Assembly: GCA_902168205.1 (NCBI GenBank)
Contig: CABHOK010000008.1
Location: 62,001 to 126,000, forward strand
Direction of reading: 5' to 3'
DNA from: an uncultured Chitinophaga sp.
GTDB taxonomy: Bacteria > Bacteroidota > Bacteroidia > Cytophagales > Cyclobacteriaceae
DNA: 64,000 nt
Part shown: piece after piece, positions 26,775-35,111 of the stretch
How the letters are laid out: each line of letters opens with the position of its first letter
Numbering within the stretch: position 1 is the first letter of the stretch
Notes under the pieces: generated by a model
Told to the model about the DNA's origin: nothing
The model's database searches: none
The model's input: the letters and a program-made list of their open reading frames with translations, nothing else
Program-made: the position numbers and the translations under genes

Positions 26775-29231
26775 TTAATTTCCTACCTGTTGTCCTTTTT
26801 CGAGTGTCCAGTCGTTGCCGTAAAAGCCGGTGAGTTTGATGGCTTTGGCTCCATCCCTTAACATGTCGGTTGTAAAGATGAGGTAATCAGGGAAACCACT
26901 GCCGGCAGCAAAGTATTGATTGGCTTCGGTAGCCTGAAGTCCCGGTAAGCCAGTTCCGCTGATCACACCGACCGATGCTATATCGCTGTCAGCACGCGGC
27001 CATGTAAAATAGGCAGCGAGGTTGTCACCGGTATACGTCTTTGCCCCCGCTTTTATACTTCCGCGTTGAACGTTGATTGGACAATCTGCCAATACTTTCT
27101 TCCAGGCTGTGTTGGTTGTAGCGTTACCATAGATGATCACACCACGGTCGCGGTATGCGCCCGGAGTAAAGTCTTTATCAGCGATAATATCAACGGCTCC
27201 GTTTCCACGGTAGTACCACACTTCTGCATCGTAGCGTGCTTTGTTGTAAGACCATTCGTTCTCGGCTTTTGTGCCTGCGGTGCTATATACAAACACCATT
27301 CTGTAGTTAAAGGCTTCTTTGAATGAACCATTGCGATTCACACCTTTTTGTTTTACGGAAGGCTTCTGCCCTACTTTCCAATTGGTATCCTTATAAAGAT
27401 AAACTATATCATCAGCGGATTTAACAGTATACTTTATGGATTCAAGTTTATCCAGTGAAATCTGTACCGTTGTATTCGGAGCAAAGTCTTTCAGCGAAAA
27501 CGCCAGTGCTGCTATATTATCGGTAGTTCCGGTAATGCTTCCGTTCTTCTTATCGCGTTTCAGTTGTATGCGGCTATATTTATAGGACTGCTGTTGCTGC
27601 AGTACTGATACCCAATGAAACTGGGAAGAAATCGAAGTACTGGCGGTAGAAAAATCAACCACATTCATAGAACTATCCGCAGGGATTGTATGCCACTTAA
27701 AATAATCGAAGATCGGTTTCCAATCCACACTTTCATTTCCGAACCAGTGTGAACCTCCGGGATATTCATAGTAACTGAAGTCCTTGTGGAATTTTCCTAA
27801 CAGTTCACGCATCTGTCGTGCATAGTCAACCGATACAACGCGGTCGCTGTCGCCATGATGTATATATATACCGGCAGTCTTGTAGTTTTGAGCCAGTTCA
27901 ATAATGTTGCTCGGGTTGCTCGCCTGCAATAACATGTTCTCTGCAGGTGATGCGCCTTGTCCCGGAATTTTTCCATCAGCAGAACCATATCCGGTCAAGG
28001 TCGGGTATCCTGCGCAGGGTGCTATCGCTGCCCATTTGCCCGGGTAGGTTGCACCGAGGTACCATGTACCGTGTCCACCCATCGAGTGTCCCGTAAGGTA
28101 TATATGCTGCGGATCCGGGTTATAGTTTTTCTTCGCGATGGTTAACACTTCAAGGGCATCGAGCCTTCCCCAATCTTCCCAGTTAAAACCACGCGGACGT
28201 CTGTTGGTGGGGGCTACCAATACACCCCATTCTTTCGGTTGATAAGCACGTGCTTGTCCTATCGCTTCAACACCTGCTCCGTGTACCGACAGGAACAATG
28301 CAGGTTGTTTGCCATCCGGTTTACTTTGTGGAGCTACACCATAATACTGAACGCTTCCGTCAATAGCACTGATAAACGTTTTGCTGTGATGTTCATCGGC
28401 ATTCACCGCATCAATCGTAACGGATTTTTCATCAAGTATATTTCCCTTCTGTGATAGCTTCAGGGCGCAGGTATAACTGTTCTTTTGTGAGACACCGGTA
28501 GCATTTATCCGGAAGCCAACCTTACGGGATGTCAATGGCGGTACTGCAGGCAGATTGGTGGTATACTCTTTACCTTCCAGTGTGCTTTTGATAGACAGAT
28601 TGGTCAACGCCTTGTCCGTTGTATTGATCACGACTACCGCGCCCCAAAGTTCTTCGGATGTATTATTCAACACAACGTGCGGCAAGGTAGGATCGTCTGT
28701 GCTGATGGTAGCCGGTTTGCCAGGGAACAACAACGTGATGTTTACGCCTTGCCACCGTGCCCAGCGTGAGCAGCGGATCAAGAATTCGTTCGTGCCCTTC
28801 TTCAACTTTACAGGTATATACAGGTAGCCATGCCAGTATATATCTCCGGCATGTGGTGCTCCGTTTACAAACACCATGTTATGTCCTTTCACATGAAGCA
28901 GTGCAGACTGTTCCTGTTTCGCCTCATAGGTAAGGTATAAATATCCATTGGACAGTAATTCATTTTTAAAGAGACCTGCTGTATCAACTTCCAGTGACTT
29001 CCAGGTGATGGCCTGTCCTTTGTCGTCAGTCAGTAATGTCTGACCGGCTACTGGAGTTTTAAATGCACCGGTGTACAACTGGTGGGCTAACAGGTCTTTT
29101 ACGAGAGCTTCGCGACCATACTGATGCACGGGCCCTGCCACCAGACCTTTGGTGAAGCGGTAGGTTTCCTGCGCGAAGGAAGCTGCGAAGCAGAAACAGA
29201 TTAAAACAGTGAGTGTAAAATGCTTATACAT
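26775..29231 (-). CDS. Exported prolyl-oligopeptidase/esterase-like alpha/beta hydrolase
   Basis: The product is 818 residues with a signal peptide (LTVLICFCFAASFAQ). A beta-rich N-terminal part (LLHVKGHNMVFVNGAPHAGD, LYIPVKLKKGTNEFLIRC) resembles carbohydrate-binding jelly-roll domains. The alpha/beta hydrolase core has the nucleophile motif GHSMGGHGTWYLG (Ser at about residue 383), a likely acid in IHHGDSDRVVSVDYARQM and a His in EYPGGSHWFG. A 280-residue C-terminal region of unknown fold follows. The PEGA-like arrangement fits an S9 family peptidase or feruloyl/acetyl esterase acting on polymers outside the cytoplasm. The exact substrate is not determinable. No operon partner is adjacent. 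Confidence 0.85.
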   Translation of the reverse strand: MYKHFTLTVLICFCFAASFAQETYRFTKGLVAGPVHQYGREALVKDLLAHQLYTGAFKTPVAGQTLLTDDKGQAITWKSLEVDTAGLFKNELLSNGYLYLTYEAKQEQSALLHVKGHNMVFVNGAPHAGDIYWHGYLYIPVKLKKGTNEFLIRCSRWARWQGVNITLLFPGKPATISTDDPTLPHVVLNNTSEELWGAVVVINTTDKALTNLSIKSTLEGKEYTTNLPAVPPLTSRKVGFRINATGVSQKNSYTCALKLSQKGNILDEKSVTIDAVNADEHHSKTFISAIDGSVQYYGVAPQSKPDGKQPALFLSVHGAGVEAIGQARAYQPKEWGVLVAPTNRRPRGFNWEDWGRLDALEVLTIAKKNYNPDPQHIYLTGHSMGGHGTWYLGATYPGKWAAIAPCAGYPTLTGYGSADGKIPGQGASPAENMLLQASNPSNIIELAQNYKTAGIYIHHGDSDRVVSVDYARQMRELLGKFHKDFSYYEYPGGSHWFGNESVDWKPIFDYFKWHTIPADSSMNVVDFSTASTSISSQFHWVSVLQQQQSYKYSRIQLKRDKKNGSITGTTDNIAALAFSLKDFAPNTTVQISLDKLESIKYTVKSADDIVYLYKDTNWKVGQKPSVKQKGVNRNGSFKEAFNYRMVFVYSTAGTKAENEWSYNKARYDAEVWYYRGNGAVDIIADKDFTPGAYRDRGVIIYGNATTNTAWKKVLADCPINVQRGSIKAGAKTYTGDNLAAYFTWPRADSDIASVGVISGTGLPGLQATEANQYFAAGSGFPDYLIFTTDMLRDGAKAIKLTGFYGNDWTLEKGQQVGN

Positions 29232-29482
29232 TAATTCCGGGTTAGATGATTAAACATGGATCACGAAATTCCTACCAAATGCAGGAAGTTCATGGTGGAT
29301 TTATACTGATGGAATAAAAACGTTCCGACAGGCATTTCGTTTTCCGTTTGTCGTGCACCGTTGTTTTCGTATACTTTCGTCTCAATAATTTGAGGTGCCC
29401 GATCCGCTGCTGACATACTATTGTCAATACCGATGATTTGATTCGTGGACTTGAAATTATTGAATTAAAACAACAAACACCT

Positions 29483-29941
29483 ATGGTCATGGACAAACAA
29501 CTCATCATTAAAAACGACATCACGATTAACGCTCCGGCATCTGTGGTGTGGAATGCGCTCACCAATCCGCTACAAACCAAAAAATATATGTTTGGTTGTG
29601 AACCAGTAACAGATTGGAAACCTGGAAGTCCGATGCTATGGAAAGGAGTCTTTGATGGCAAGGAACTGGTTGCCGTGAAGGGTAACATTGTTGCCATACA
29701 GGAAGGTAAATATCTGGCCTATACGACATTCGATCCGAACTCGACAACCGAAGATATACCCGAGAACTACGCAACCGTTACGTATAGTTTAAAAGAAGAA
29801 AATGGAAAAACTCACTTCGCTGTAACACAGGGAGATTTTGCAAAAGTTGCCGATGGAGAAAAACGATTCCAGGATGCGCAACAGGAAGGCGGCTGGGCCG
29901 GTATACTGGAACAGATCAAAGACCTTGTTGAGAAACAATAA
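29483..29941 (+). CDS. SRPBCC / AHSA1-like domain protein
   Basis: The product is 152 residues from the ATG at 29483 (MVMDKQLIIKNDITINA); the ATG at 29489 is equally possible, while the in-frame ATG at 29438 adds residues unlike the family. The pattern ITINAPASVVWNALTNP, then PGSPMLWKGVFDGKELV, KGNIVAIQEGKYLAYTTFDP, TVTYSLKEENGKTHFAVTQ and a C-terminal helix GGWAGILEQIKDLVEK is typical of START-superfamily SRPBCC proteins with the AHSA1 fold. Such proteins bind hydrophobic ligands; no ligand can be predicted here. It is a single gene followed by a perfect palindromic repeat. Confidence 0.88.
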   Translation: MVMDKQLIIKNDITINAPASVVWNALTNPLQTKKYMFGCEPVTDWKPGSPMLWKGVFDGKELVAVKGNIVAIQEGKYLAYTTFDPNSTTEDIPENYATVTYSLKEENGKTHFAVTQGDFAKVADGEKRFQDAQQEGGWAGILEQIKDLVEKQ

Positions 29942-29947
29942 TATAGG

Positions 29948-30009
29948 TATATCAGCGCTGTACCGTTGTAACATTTATATACTATATATATGTATACAGC
30001 GCTGATATA
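29948..30009. repeat. 15-bp perfect inverted repeat with AT-rich spacer
   Basis: TATATCAGCGCTGTA (29948-29962) is the exact reverse complement of TACAGCGCTGATATA (29995-30009). Each arm contains the self-palindrome CAGCGCTG. The 32-bp spacer is nearly all A/T. It may act as a terminator for the preceding gene, a protein-binding site, or the remnant of a small mobile element. Confidence 0.75.
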
Positions 30010-30162
30010 GTATACTATACCGGATATTTCAGGTATATATTTACTTTATAAAATTTATTTCACATCCGTTTGGGAAAGTACAGATCTTTCTACCTATCAT
30101 TGCATCGTTATTGTAATCATTGTTAGTTATTGTTTTTTCAACCCTTTAAACCACACGTTATT

Positions 30163-31431
30163 ATGAATTTAAAAAGAAGAACTCCCGGGAGGAGTACGTT
30201 ACTGTCATGCCTGTTTGCAATGTGTATGGTATTATTCGTTGCTTCCTGCGAAAACGAGAAAGTAGAAACATCCTCTGAGGATGAAGCGCTTAATCGGGTT
30301 GCCCTCAAGCTGAAGGAAGCAGGATTTGATACAAGCGAAGGATTCCGAAAATTTGAAAACGGATACCTGGTAGAATACGATATGTTTTTAACGGAGGCGC
30401 AGATTGATGAACTCGTTGAAGCATCACAACCACCGTTGGCTTCCGGCAGAGAAGAACACTACCGAACCAATCAGTTGGTTATTGCCACGCCACGTGTATT
30501 GCAGGTATATATGGATGCCGGATTTGGCTCCTATATGCAGAGCTCCTTTGACGCAGCGCTGGCACGCTACAATGCGCAGGGACTTGGTCTCACGTTTCAA
30601 CGTACAACCAATTCTTCTGCAGCAGATATCAGTATACTTTCTTTCTATGAAGTAAGTAACACGCTCGGATATAGCGCAGGCTTCCCGTCAAACGGAAACC
30701 CGGCAAGTCCTATCAGGCTGAACACGTACTACTATAACAATTCATCCAACCGTGCTGATGCTACTACCGTTATAGCACACGAAATTGGTCATGCGATCGG
30801 CTTCCGTCACACCGACTATATGAACCGTGCATTTAGCTGCGGCAGTGGTGGCAACGAAGGTGATGCAGGTGTTGGCGCCAATCACATTCCCGGCACTCCT
30901 ACTACACCGTCTGCTAACTCATGGATGCTCGCATGTTCCAACGGAACAGATCGTCCTTTTACCAGTGCAGATGTAACAGCGCTTACAACAGTATATCCAA
31001 GTCGCACTATACCAGCAGGAACATCTGCTGTGTATCGTTATTACAACAGCGGCAATGGCGATCATTTCTATACAACCAACTGGGGCGAACTCGGTGGTGG
31101 CCGTGGCGGATATGTGTTGGAAGGTATAGCTATATTTGCCAATACCACGCAGGCATCGGGCACTGTTCCGGTATATCGTTATTACAACAGTGGCAATGGC
31201 GATCACTTCTATACAACAAGCTGGAGTGAATTAGGTGGCGGTGGTGGTGGCTACGTGTATGAAGGTGTAGCTTTCTATGCCTTTACTACACAGGCAAGCG
31301 GCACGGCACCGGTATATCGTTATTACAACGGAGGTAACGGAGATCACTTCTACACAACGAACTGGGCAGAGCTTGGTGCAGGTGGTGGCGGCTATACCTA
31401 TGAAGGTGTAGGCTTCTATGGATATCCTTAA
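30163..31431 (+). CDS. M57-family (HEIGH) zinc metalloprotease lipoprotein with three C-terminal repeats
   Basis: The product is 422 residues from the ATG at 30163 (MNLKRRTPGRST...), giving a lipoprotein signal with Cys in VLFVASCEN. The catalytic domain carries HEIGHAIGFRH with His206, Glu207, His210 and His216, the signature of dual-action HEIGH (M57) metallopeptidases. Residues about 289-422 are three near-identical repeats of about 47 residues, each with VYRYYN-GNGDHFYTT-W-ELG and a GGY-EG tail. They resemble the DUF5648-type repeat of cell-surface proteins. It is probably an outer-membrane or surface-anchored protease with glycan- or wall-binding repeats. It is monocistronic with a terminator. 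Confidence 0.88.
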   Translation: MNLKRRTPGRSTLLSCLFAMCMVLFVASCENEKVETSSEDEALNRVALKLKEAGFDTSEGFRKFENGYLVEYDMFLTEAQIDELVEASQPPLASGREEHYRTNQLVIATPRVLQVYMDAGFGSYMQSSFDAALARYNAQGLGLTFQRTTNSSAADISILSFYEVSNTLGYSAGFPSNGNPASPIRLNTYYYNNSSNRADATTVIAHEIGHAIGFRHTDYMNRAFSCGSGGNEGDAGVGANHIPGTPTTPSANSWMLACSNGTDRPFTSADVTALTTVYPSRTIPAGTSAVYRYYNSGNGDHFYTTNWGELGGGRGGYVLEGIAIFANTTQASGTVPVYRYYNSGNGDHFYTTSWSELGGGGGGYVYEGVAFYAFTTQASGTAPVYRYYNGGNGDHFYTTNWAELGAGGGGYTYEGVGFYGYP

Positions 31432-31460
31432 CAGATAAGATATAGTAGTGTTGATTGCTA

Positions 31461-31503
31461 AACTTCAGGCTCGGTACTAGTTACCGTGGCTTGAAGTTTT
31501 TTT
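31461..31503 (+). terminator. Intrinsic terminator after the M57 protease gene
   Basis: AACTTCAGGCTCGGTA and TACCGTGGCTTGAAGTT form an imperfect 16-bp stem with a 5-nt loop, followed by a T-run ending at 31503. It lies 29 bp after the stop. Confidence 0.75.
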
Positions 31504-31669
31504 ATGTCCGTAAAAAAATCAAGCCCGCAGAAATCGCAGAATCATTTTCTTAAAGGTATAGATTTCGCTTCACCGGAATTGCTCTGCGTAAATCAGCGCC
31601 CTCTGCGGGAAAATAATCCGGGAAAGATTTTTCCACGGCATGCTGCCTGATTAGTCGCCAAAGTCTCAA

Positions 31670-31698
31670 TTGAGTCAGGCATCATCATTTTATCTTTG
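31670..31698 (+). promoter_or_regulatory. TTG / TAnnTTTG promoter of the YHS gene
   Basis: TTG at 31670-31672 and TATCTTTG at 31691-31698 are separated by 18 bp, near the Bacteroidota optimum. The start codon at 31723 lies 24 bp downstream of the -7 box. An imperfect GCCTGA...TCAGGC repeat overlaps the upstream part. Confidence 0.65.
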
Positions 31699-31722
31699 AT
31701 GGCAGGAATAATCTCTAACATC

Positions 31723-32181
31723 ATGAAACTATACCTGACCATTTTTGCACTTTTCGTATCGATTGGAGCTATGGCGCAAACTGAAAATGCCACGCGCCTG
31801 CGAAACTATAATAACGACAACGGCATTGCCATAAAAGACTTTGACCCGGTAAGTTACTTCAAAGGAAAAGCTGCCAAAGGCACCGAAGACTTCGCCTATA
31901 CACACAAAGGACTCACCTACTATTTTGTGAACAACGAAAATCTTGAAGAGTTTAAAAAATCTCCTGCCAAATACGAGCCTGCGTATGGAGGATGGGATGC
32001 GTATTCAATGGCGGTTGATGGACAACGTGTAAAAGTTGATCCTTCTACGTACAAGATCATTAATGGCAAAGTATATCTCTTCTATAATTTCAACGGCAAG
32101 AACCACTTGCGCGCCTGGAATACCGATGAAAAGAAAAACAAAGAGAAAGCCGATAAACTCTGGGTACAGAAAATGCGCTAA
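31723..32181 (+). CDS. Exported YHS-domain protein
   Basis: The product is 152 residues from the ATG at 31723, with a clean signal peptide (MKLYLTIFALFVSIGAMAQ). The upstream in-frame ATG at 31696 overlaps the -7 promoter box at 31691-31698, so it is an unlikely start. The YHS region has IAIKDFDPVSYFKGKAAKG, then FAYTHKGLTYYFVNNENL and FKKSPAKYEPAYGGWDAY. In this Bacteroidota subgroup the usual metal-binding Cys/His of the YHS motif are mostly absent and the motif is Y-Y-F. The C-terminus is basic. The function is unknown. It is transcribed alone and convergent with iorB. Confidence 0.85.
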   Translation: MKLYLTIFALFVSIGAMAQTENATRLRNYNNDNGIAIKDFDPVSYFKGKAAKGTEDFAYTHKGLTYYFVNNENLEEFKKSPAKYEPAYGGWDAYSMAVDGQRVKVDPSTYKIINGKVYLFYNFNGKNHLRAWNTDEKKNKEKADKLWVQKMR

Positions 32182-32204
32182 GATATAGCAGCAACTTTTT
32201 TTAA

Positions 32205-32252
32205 CTGAAAGACACAGCATTCGGACAATGGTCTGAACAGCTGTGTCTTCAG
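32205..32252. terminator. Hairpin between convergent YHS and iorB genes
   Basis: CTGAAAGACACAGC and GCTGTGTCTTCAG pair with one bulge, extended inside by TTCGGAC/GTCTGAA, forming a long stem. T-runs are at 32196-32202 but not directly 3' of the stem on either strand, so it is a likely but atypical bidirectional transcription end. Confidence 0.5.
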
Positions 32253-32285
32253 TAAGAAACTAAACTATAACCTCGTTATCAAGTA

Positions 32286-34451
32286 TTACATGCGCTCACC
32301 CAGGTTTACGCCTTTCAATTCTTCCTGTTTGATAAAGGGTTGATTGTAGAGACGCTTGCCGGTTGCCTTGAACAACGCATTGGCTACTGCTCCACCCGTT
32401 GGTGGCAATGCAGGCTCACCGAGTCCTGTTGGACTGATTTCATTCTTCACAAAGTGTACATCAATTTCAGGAATCTCTTTCATTCGGATCAACCGATACG
32501 TATTGAAGTTCTTTTGTTCCGCTGCCCCGTCTTTGAAAGTGAGATTGCTATAGAACGCGTGTCCTAATCCATCTACTATACCGCCCCTCACCTGCTGGTT
32601 CGCACCACTCAGGTTTACCACTACACCACAGTCTGCCGCAGCATGTATCTTTTGCAGCACTGGAGTTCCCTTCTTCATGGCAACTTCTGCTACTTGTGCT
32701 ACATACGAACGATGTGAGAAATATACACTAAAGCCTTGTGCTATATTTTTCTTCTTACCCCATTGTGATTTTTCAGCGGCCAACTCAATCACACCTTTCA
32801 TCCGGTCGATATCATATTTGATAGCACCTACCGGTGATTGCTTCGCTTTGTTCAGGAGGTTAAGTCGGAACGCAACGGGATCCTGTCCGGAAGCTGATGC
32901 TACTTCATCGAGGAAAGCCTGCTCGGCAAATGCTAAAAAGTTTGTGATCGGTGCACGCCAGGCCCCGGTAGTAACCGGTGATTTATGTTCGATTGTCTCA
33001 ATCAGTAAATTATCAACAGCACCCGAAGGGAAATTATCCTCACGTGTTGTGTTACCTGCATTTATACCTACACCGCGTAATTTATACCCGATGAGATTTC
33101 CCTGGGCATCTAGTGCTGCGTCAAATCTATAGCGCACGGCAGGACGATAGCTTCCCCCGGTCATATCATCTTCACGTGTCCAGATTACTTTTACAGGCGC
33201 TTTGATGATACTCGAAAGTTCAGCAGCCTCCAATACATAGTCAGCTTTCAGTCTGCGACCGAATCCGCCACCAAGTCTTGTCAGCTCAACAGTAACTTGC
33301 TCGGGTGCGAGTCCCAATAGTTTGGCTGTCTCATTGCGTGCCATCTCCGGAGTTTGTGTCGGACCGATCAACTCAGCTCCATCCGCGCGTACGTGCGCAA
33401 AAAAGTTCATCGGCTCCATAGGTGTATGCGAGAGGAAAGGACACTGATACTCACGTGTAATTACTTTCGCTGCTGACTTGAATGCAGCATCAACATCACC
33501 GTCTTTACGTTTTATGGTAGTCTCTTTACTATCCAGTAATGTCTTGAGTATACGATCATGATCTGCTGTACTTTCGATAGCACCGTCTGCTTCATATTCA
33601 ACTTTCAAAGCTTTACGTGCCTTGTTTACCTGCCAGGTAGACTTGCCTACGATCGCAACATTATTCTTGAACGTAACCACATCCACGATACCGGGCATTG
33701 CTTTGGCTGCAGCAGCATCGACTGATTTTATCTTTGTACCAAAGGACTGCGGCCGTTGTATCATGGCAAACAACATTCCTTCACGATAGAAATCCAAACC
33801 ATAGAGCGGTTTACCCGTGATCATCTCCTGGTTATCGACATTGCGTATAGCCGTACCGATAAGTTTGAAATCCTTGATCGACTTTAATTTTACATCAGCC
33901 GGTACAGGTATAGCAGAAGCTTCCGTAGCAAGTTCTCCATAAGTAAGTTTGCGTCCGTTGCCGGAATCCAGTACATAACCTTTATCCGTTGTTAATGAAG
34001 TTGCCGGTATATTCCATCGTTTCGCAGCAGCTTCTACTAGCATCTGTCGCGCTGTAGCACCCGCTTTGCGCAGACGCTCCCATGAATGGGGAATCGCCCC
34101 ACTTCCCCCCGTTACTTGTCGCTCGAATTTTTTTGTGTCGAGTGCTGCCTGAATTACTTTCACTTTTGTCCAATCAGCGTCAAGCTCTTCCGCTACGATC
34201 ATGGGAAATGAAGTTTTTATATTTTGTCCGAGTTCCGGATTCGGAGACAGAATCGTAATAACACCATCGGGTGCTATCGAGAGATAACTATTGAAATCAA
34301 TTGTACCGGCAGGCAGATCGGATACATGGCTGATTACACCTGCAGATGCCGGAGCAGCACTGCTCCAGTGAAAGCCAAGTAAAAGACCACCGCCTGCTGT
34401 TGCTGCCAGCCTGATGAAATCGCGTCTGTTTGTTTTCGGTAGTATAGACAT
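32286..34451 (-). CDS. iorB: Molybdopterin-binding subunit of a xanthine-oxidase-family (IorB-type) hydroxylase
   Basis: The product is 721 residues from the ATG at 34451, 2 bp after the iorA stop; an ORF extension upstream lies inside iorA. The N-terminus RRDFIRLAATAGGGLL is a twin-arginine signal, so the folded cofactor-loaded enzyme is exported by Tat. The body shows IVAEELDADWTKVKVIQA, TQTPEMARNETAKLLGL, TRLGGGFGRRLKADYVLEA and GLGEPALPPTGGAVANALF. These are the aldehyde-oxidase/isoquinoline 1-oxidoreductase beta-subunit pattern, with Glu of G-E-P near the molybdenum site. It oxidises an aldehyde or N-heterocycle in the periplasm. The name iorB reflects family membership, not proven substrate. 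Confidence 0.9.
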   Translation of the reverse strand: MSILPKTNRRDFIRLAATAGGGLLLGFHWSSAAPASAGVISHVSDLPAGTIDFNSYLSIAPDGVITILSPNPELGQNIKTSFPMIVAEELDADWTKVKVIQAALDTKKFERQVTGGSGAIPHSWERLRKAGATARQMLVEAAAKRWNIPATSLTTDKGYVLDSGNGRKLTYGELATEASAIPVPADVKLKSIKDFKLIGTAIRNVDNQEMITGKPLYGLDFYREGMLFAMIQRPQSFGTKIKSVDAAAAKAMPGIVDVVTFKNNVAIVGKSTWQVNKARKALKVEYEADGAIESTADHDRILKTLLDSKETTIKRKDGDVDAAFKSAAKVITREYQCPFLSHTPMEPMNFFAHVRADGAELIGPTQTPEMARNETAKLLGLAPEQVTVELTRLGGGFGRRLKADYVLEAAELSSIIKAPVKVIWTREDDMTGGSYRPAVRYRFDAALDAQGNLIGYKLRGVGINAGNTTREDNFPSGAVDNLLIETIEHKSPVTTGAWRAPITNFLAFAEQAFLDEVASASGQDPVAFRLNLLNKAKQSPVGAIKYDIDRMKGVIELAAEKSQWGKKKNIAQGFSVYFSHRSYVAQVAEVAMKKGTPVLQKIHAAADCGVVVNLSGANQQVRGGIVDGLGHAFYSNLTFKDGAAEQKNFNTYRLIRMKEIPEIDVHFVKNEISPTGLGEPALPPTGGAVANALFKATGKRLYNQPFIKQEELKGVNLGERM

Positions 34452-34453
34452 GA

Positions 34454-34915
34454 CTATTTGGTTTTTGATGATGCCAGTATAACTGCTTCGCGAATACGAT
34501 GGTAGGTTCCACAACGGCAGATGTTACCGTTCATGGCAGTATATATTTGCTCTTCGGTTGGCTTGGGAGTTTTAGCAAGCAATGCTGCTGCAGACATGAT
34601 CTGTCCTGCCTGACAATATCCACATTGTGCTACGTCCACTTCATGCCACGCCTGCTGCACCGGATGATCGCCTTGCGCAGAAAGTCCTTCAATGGTAGTA
34701 ACGGCTTTTGTTCCTACAGCCGACACCGGCAATGAACAGGAACGCACTGCATTTCCATTGAGATGTACCGTGCACGCACCACACTGCGCAATGCCACAGC
34801 CATACTTCGTTCCTACCATGCCAAGATTATCGCGCAACACCCACAGCAACGGAGTATCGGCATCAGCATCCGTCTCGTAACTCCGTCCGTTAATTTGCAA
34901 TTTGTAATGAGCCAT
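34454..34915 (-). CDS. iorA: (2Fe-2S) subunit of the IorAB-type molybdenum hydroxylase
   Basis: The product is 153 residues. The N-terminal ferredoxin-like domain has the cluster motif [16 protein letters not shown] plus a later single Cys in VRSCSLPV. The C-terminal helical domain carries CGYCQAGQI and [13 protein letters not shown]. These eight Cys bind two [2Fe-2S] clusters that pass electrons from the molybdenum subunit encoded directly downstream. The subunit has no signal peptide, as usual, and would be exported in complex with IorB ('hitchhiking' through Tat). A periplasmic cytochrome acceptor gene is not adjacent here. Confidence 0.93.
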   Translation of the reverse strand: MAHYKLQINGRSYETDADADTPLLWVLRDNLGMVGTKYGCGIAQCGACTVHLNGNAVRSCSLPVSAVGTKAVTTIEGLSAQGDHPVQQAWHEVDVAQCGYCQAGQIMSAAALLAKTPKPTEEQIYTAMNGNICRCGTYHRIREAVILASSKTK

Positions 34916-35050
34916 TCGTGTATGAATTTAGATGTTGAAGGTAGGAAAATATCTTCGCTGGAAGTAGCAACACGAAGTGCATTTGGATGGATGGTAATAT
35001 ACGTCCACCAGGCGTTGAATTGTACCCGATGAAAAACGCATCGGAACAGG

Positions 35051-35088
35051 AAAAAAAATATAGCCTGTACTGCGATGCACAGGCTATA
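35051..35088 (-). terminator. Intrinsic terminator of the T9SS cargo gene
   Basis: TATAGCCTGT (35059-35068) and ACAGGCTATA (35079-35088) are perfect 10-bp arms with a 10-nt loop. On the reverse strand the stem is followed by TTTTTTTT (35051-35058), 24 bp after the stop at 35112. Confidence 0.85.
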
Positions 35089-35111
35089 CAAAATTCAAAA
35101 TTACTTTATTG

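Noticed and set aside
34452-34514. Apparent overlap of iorB with iorA, suggesting a frameshift
   Set aside because: The overlap disappears when iorB starts at the Tat-signal Met at 34451; the genes are separated by 2 bp.
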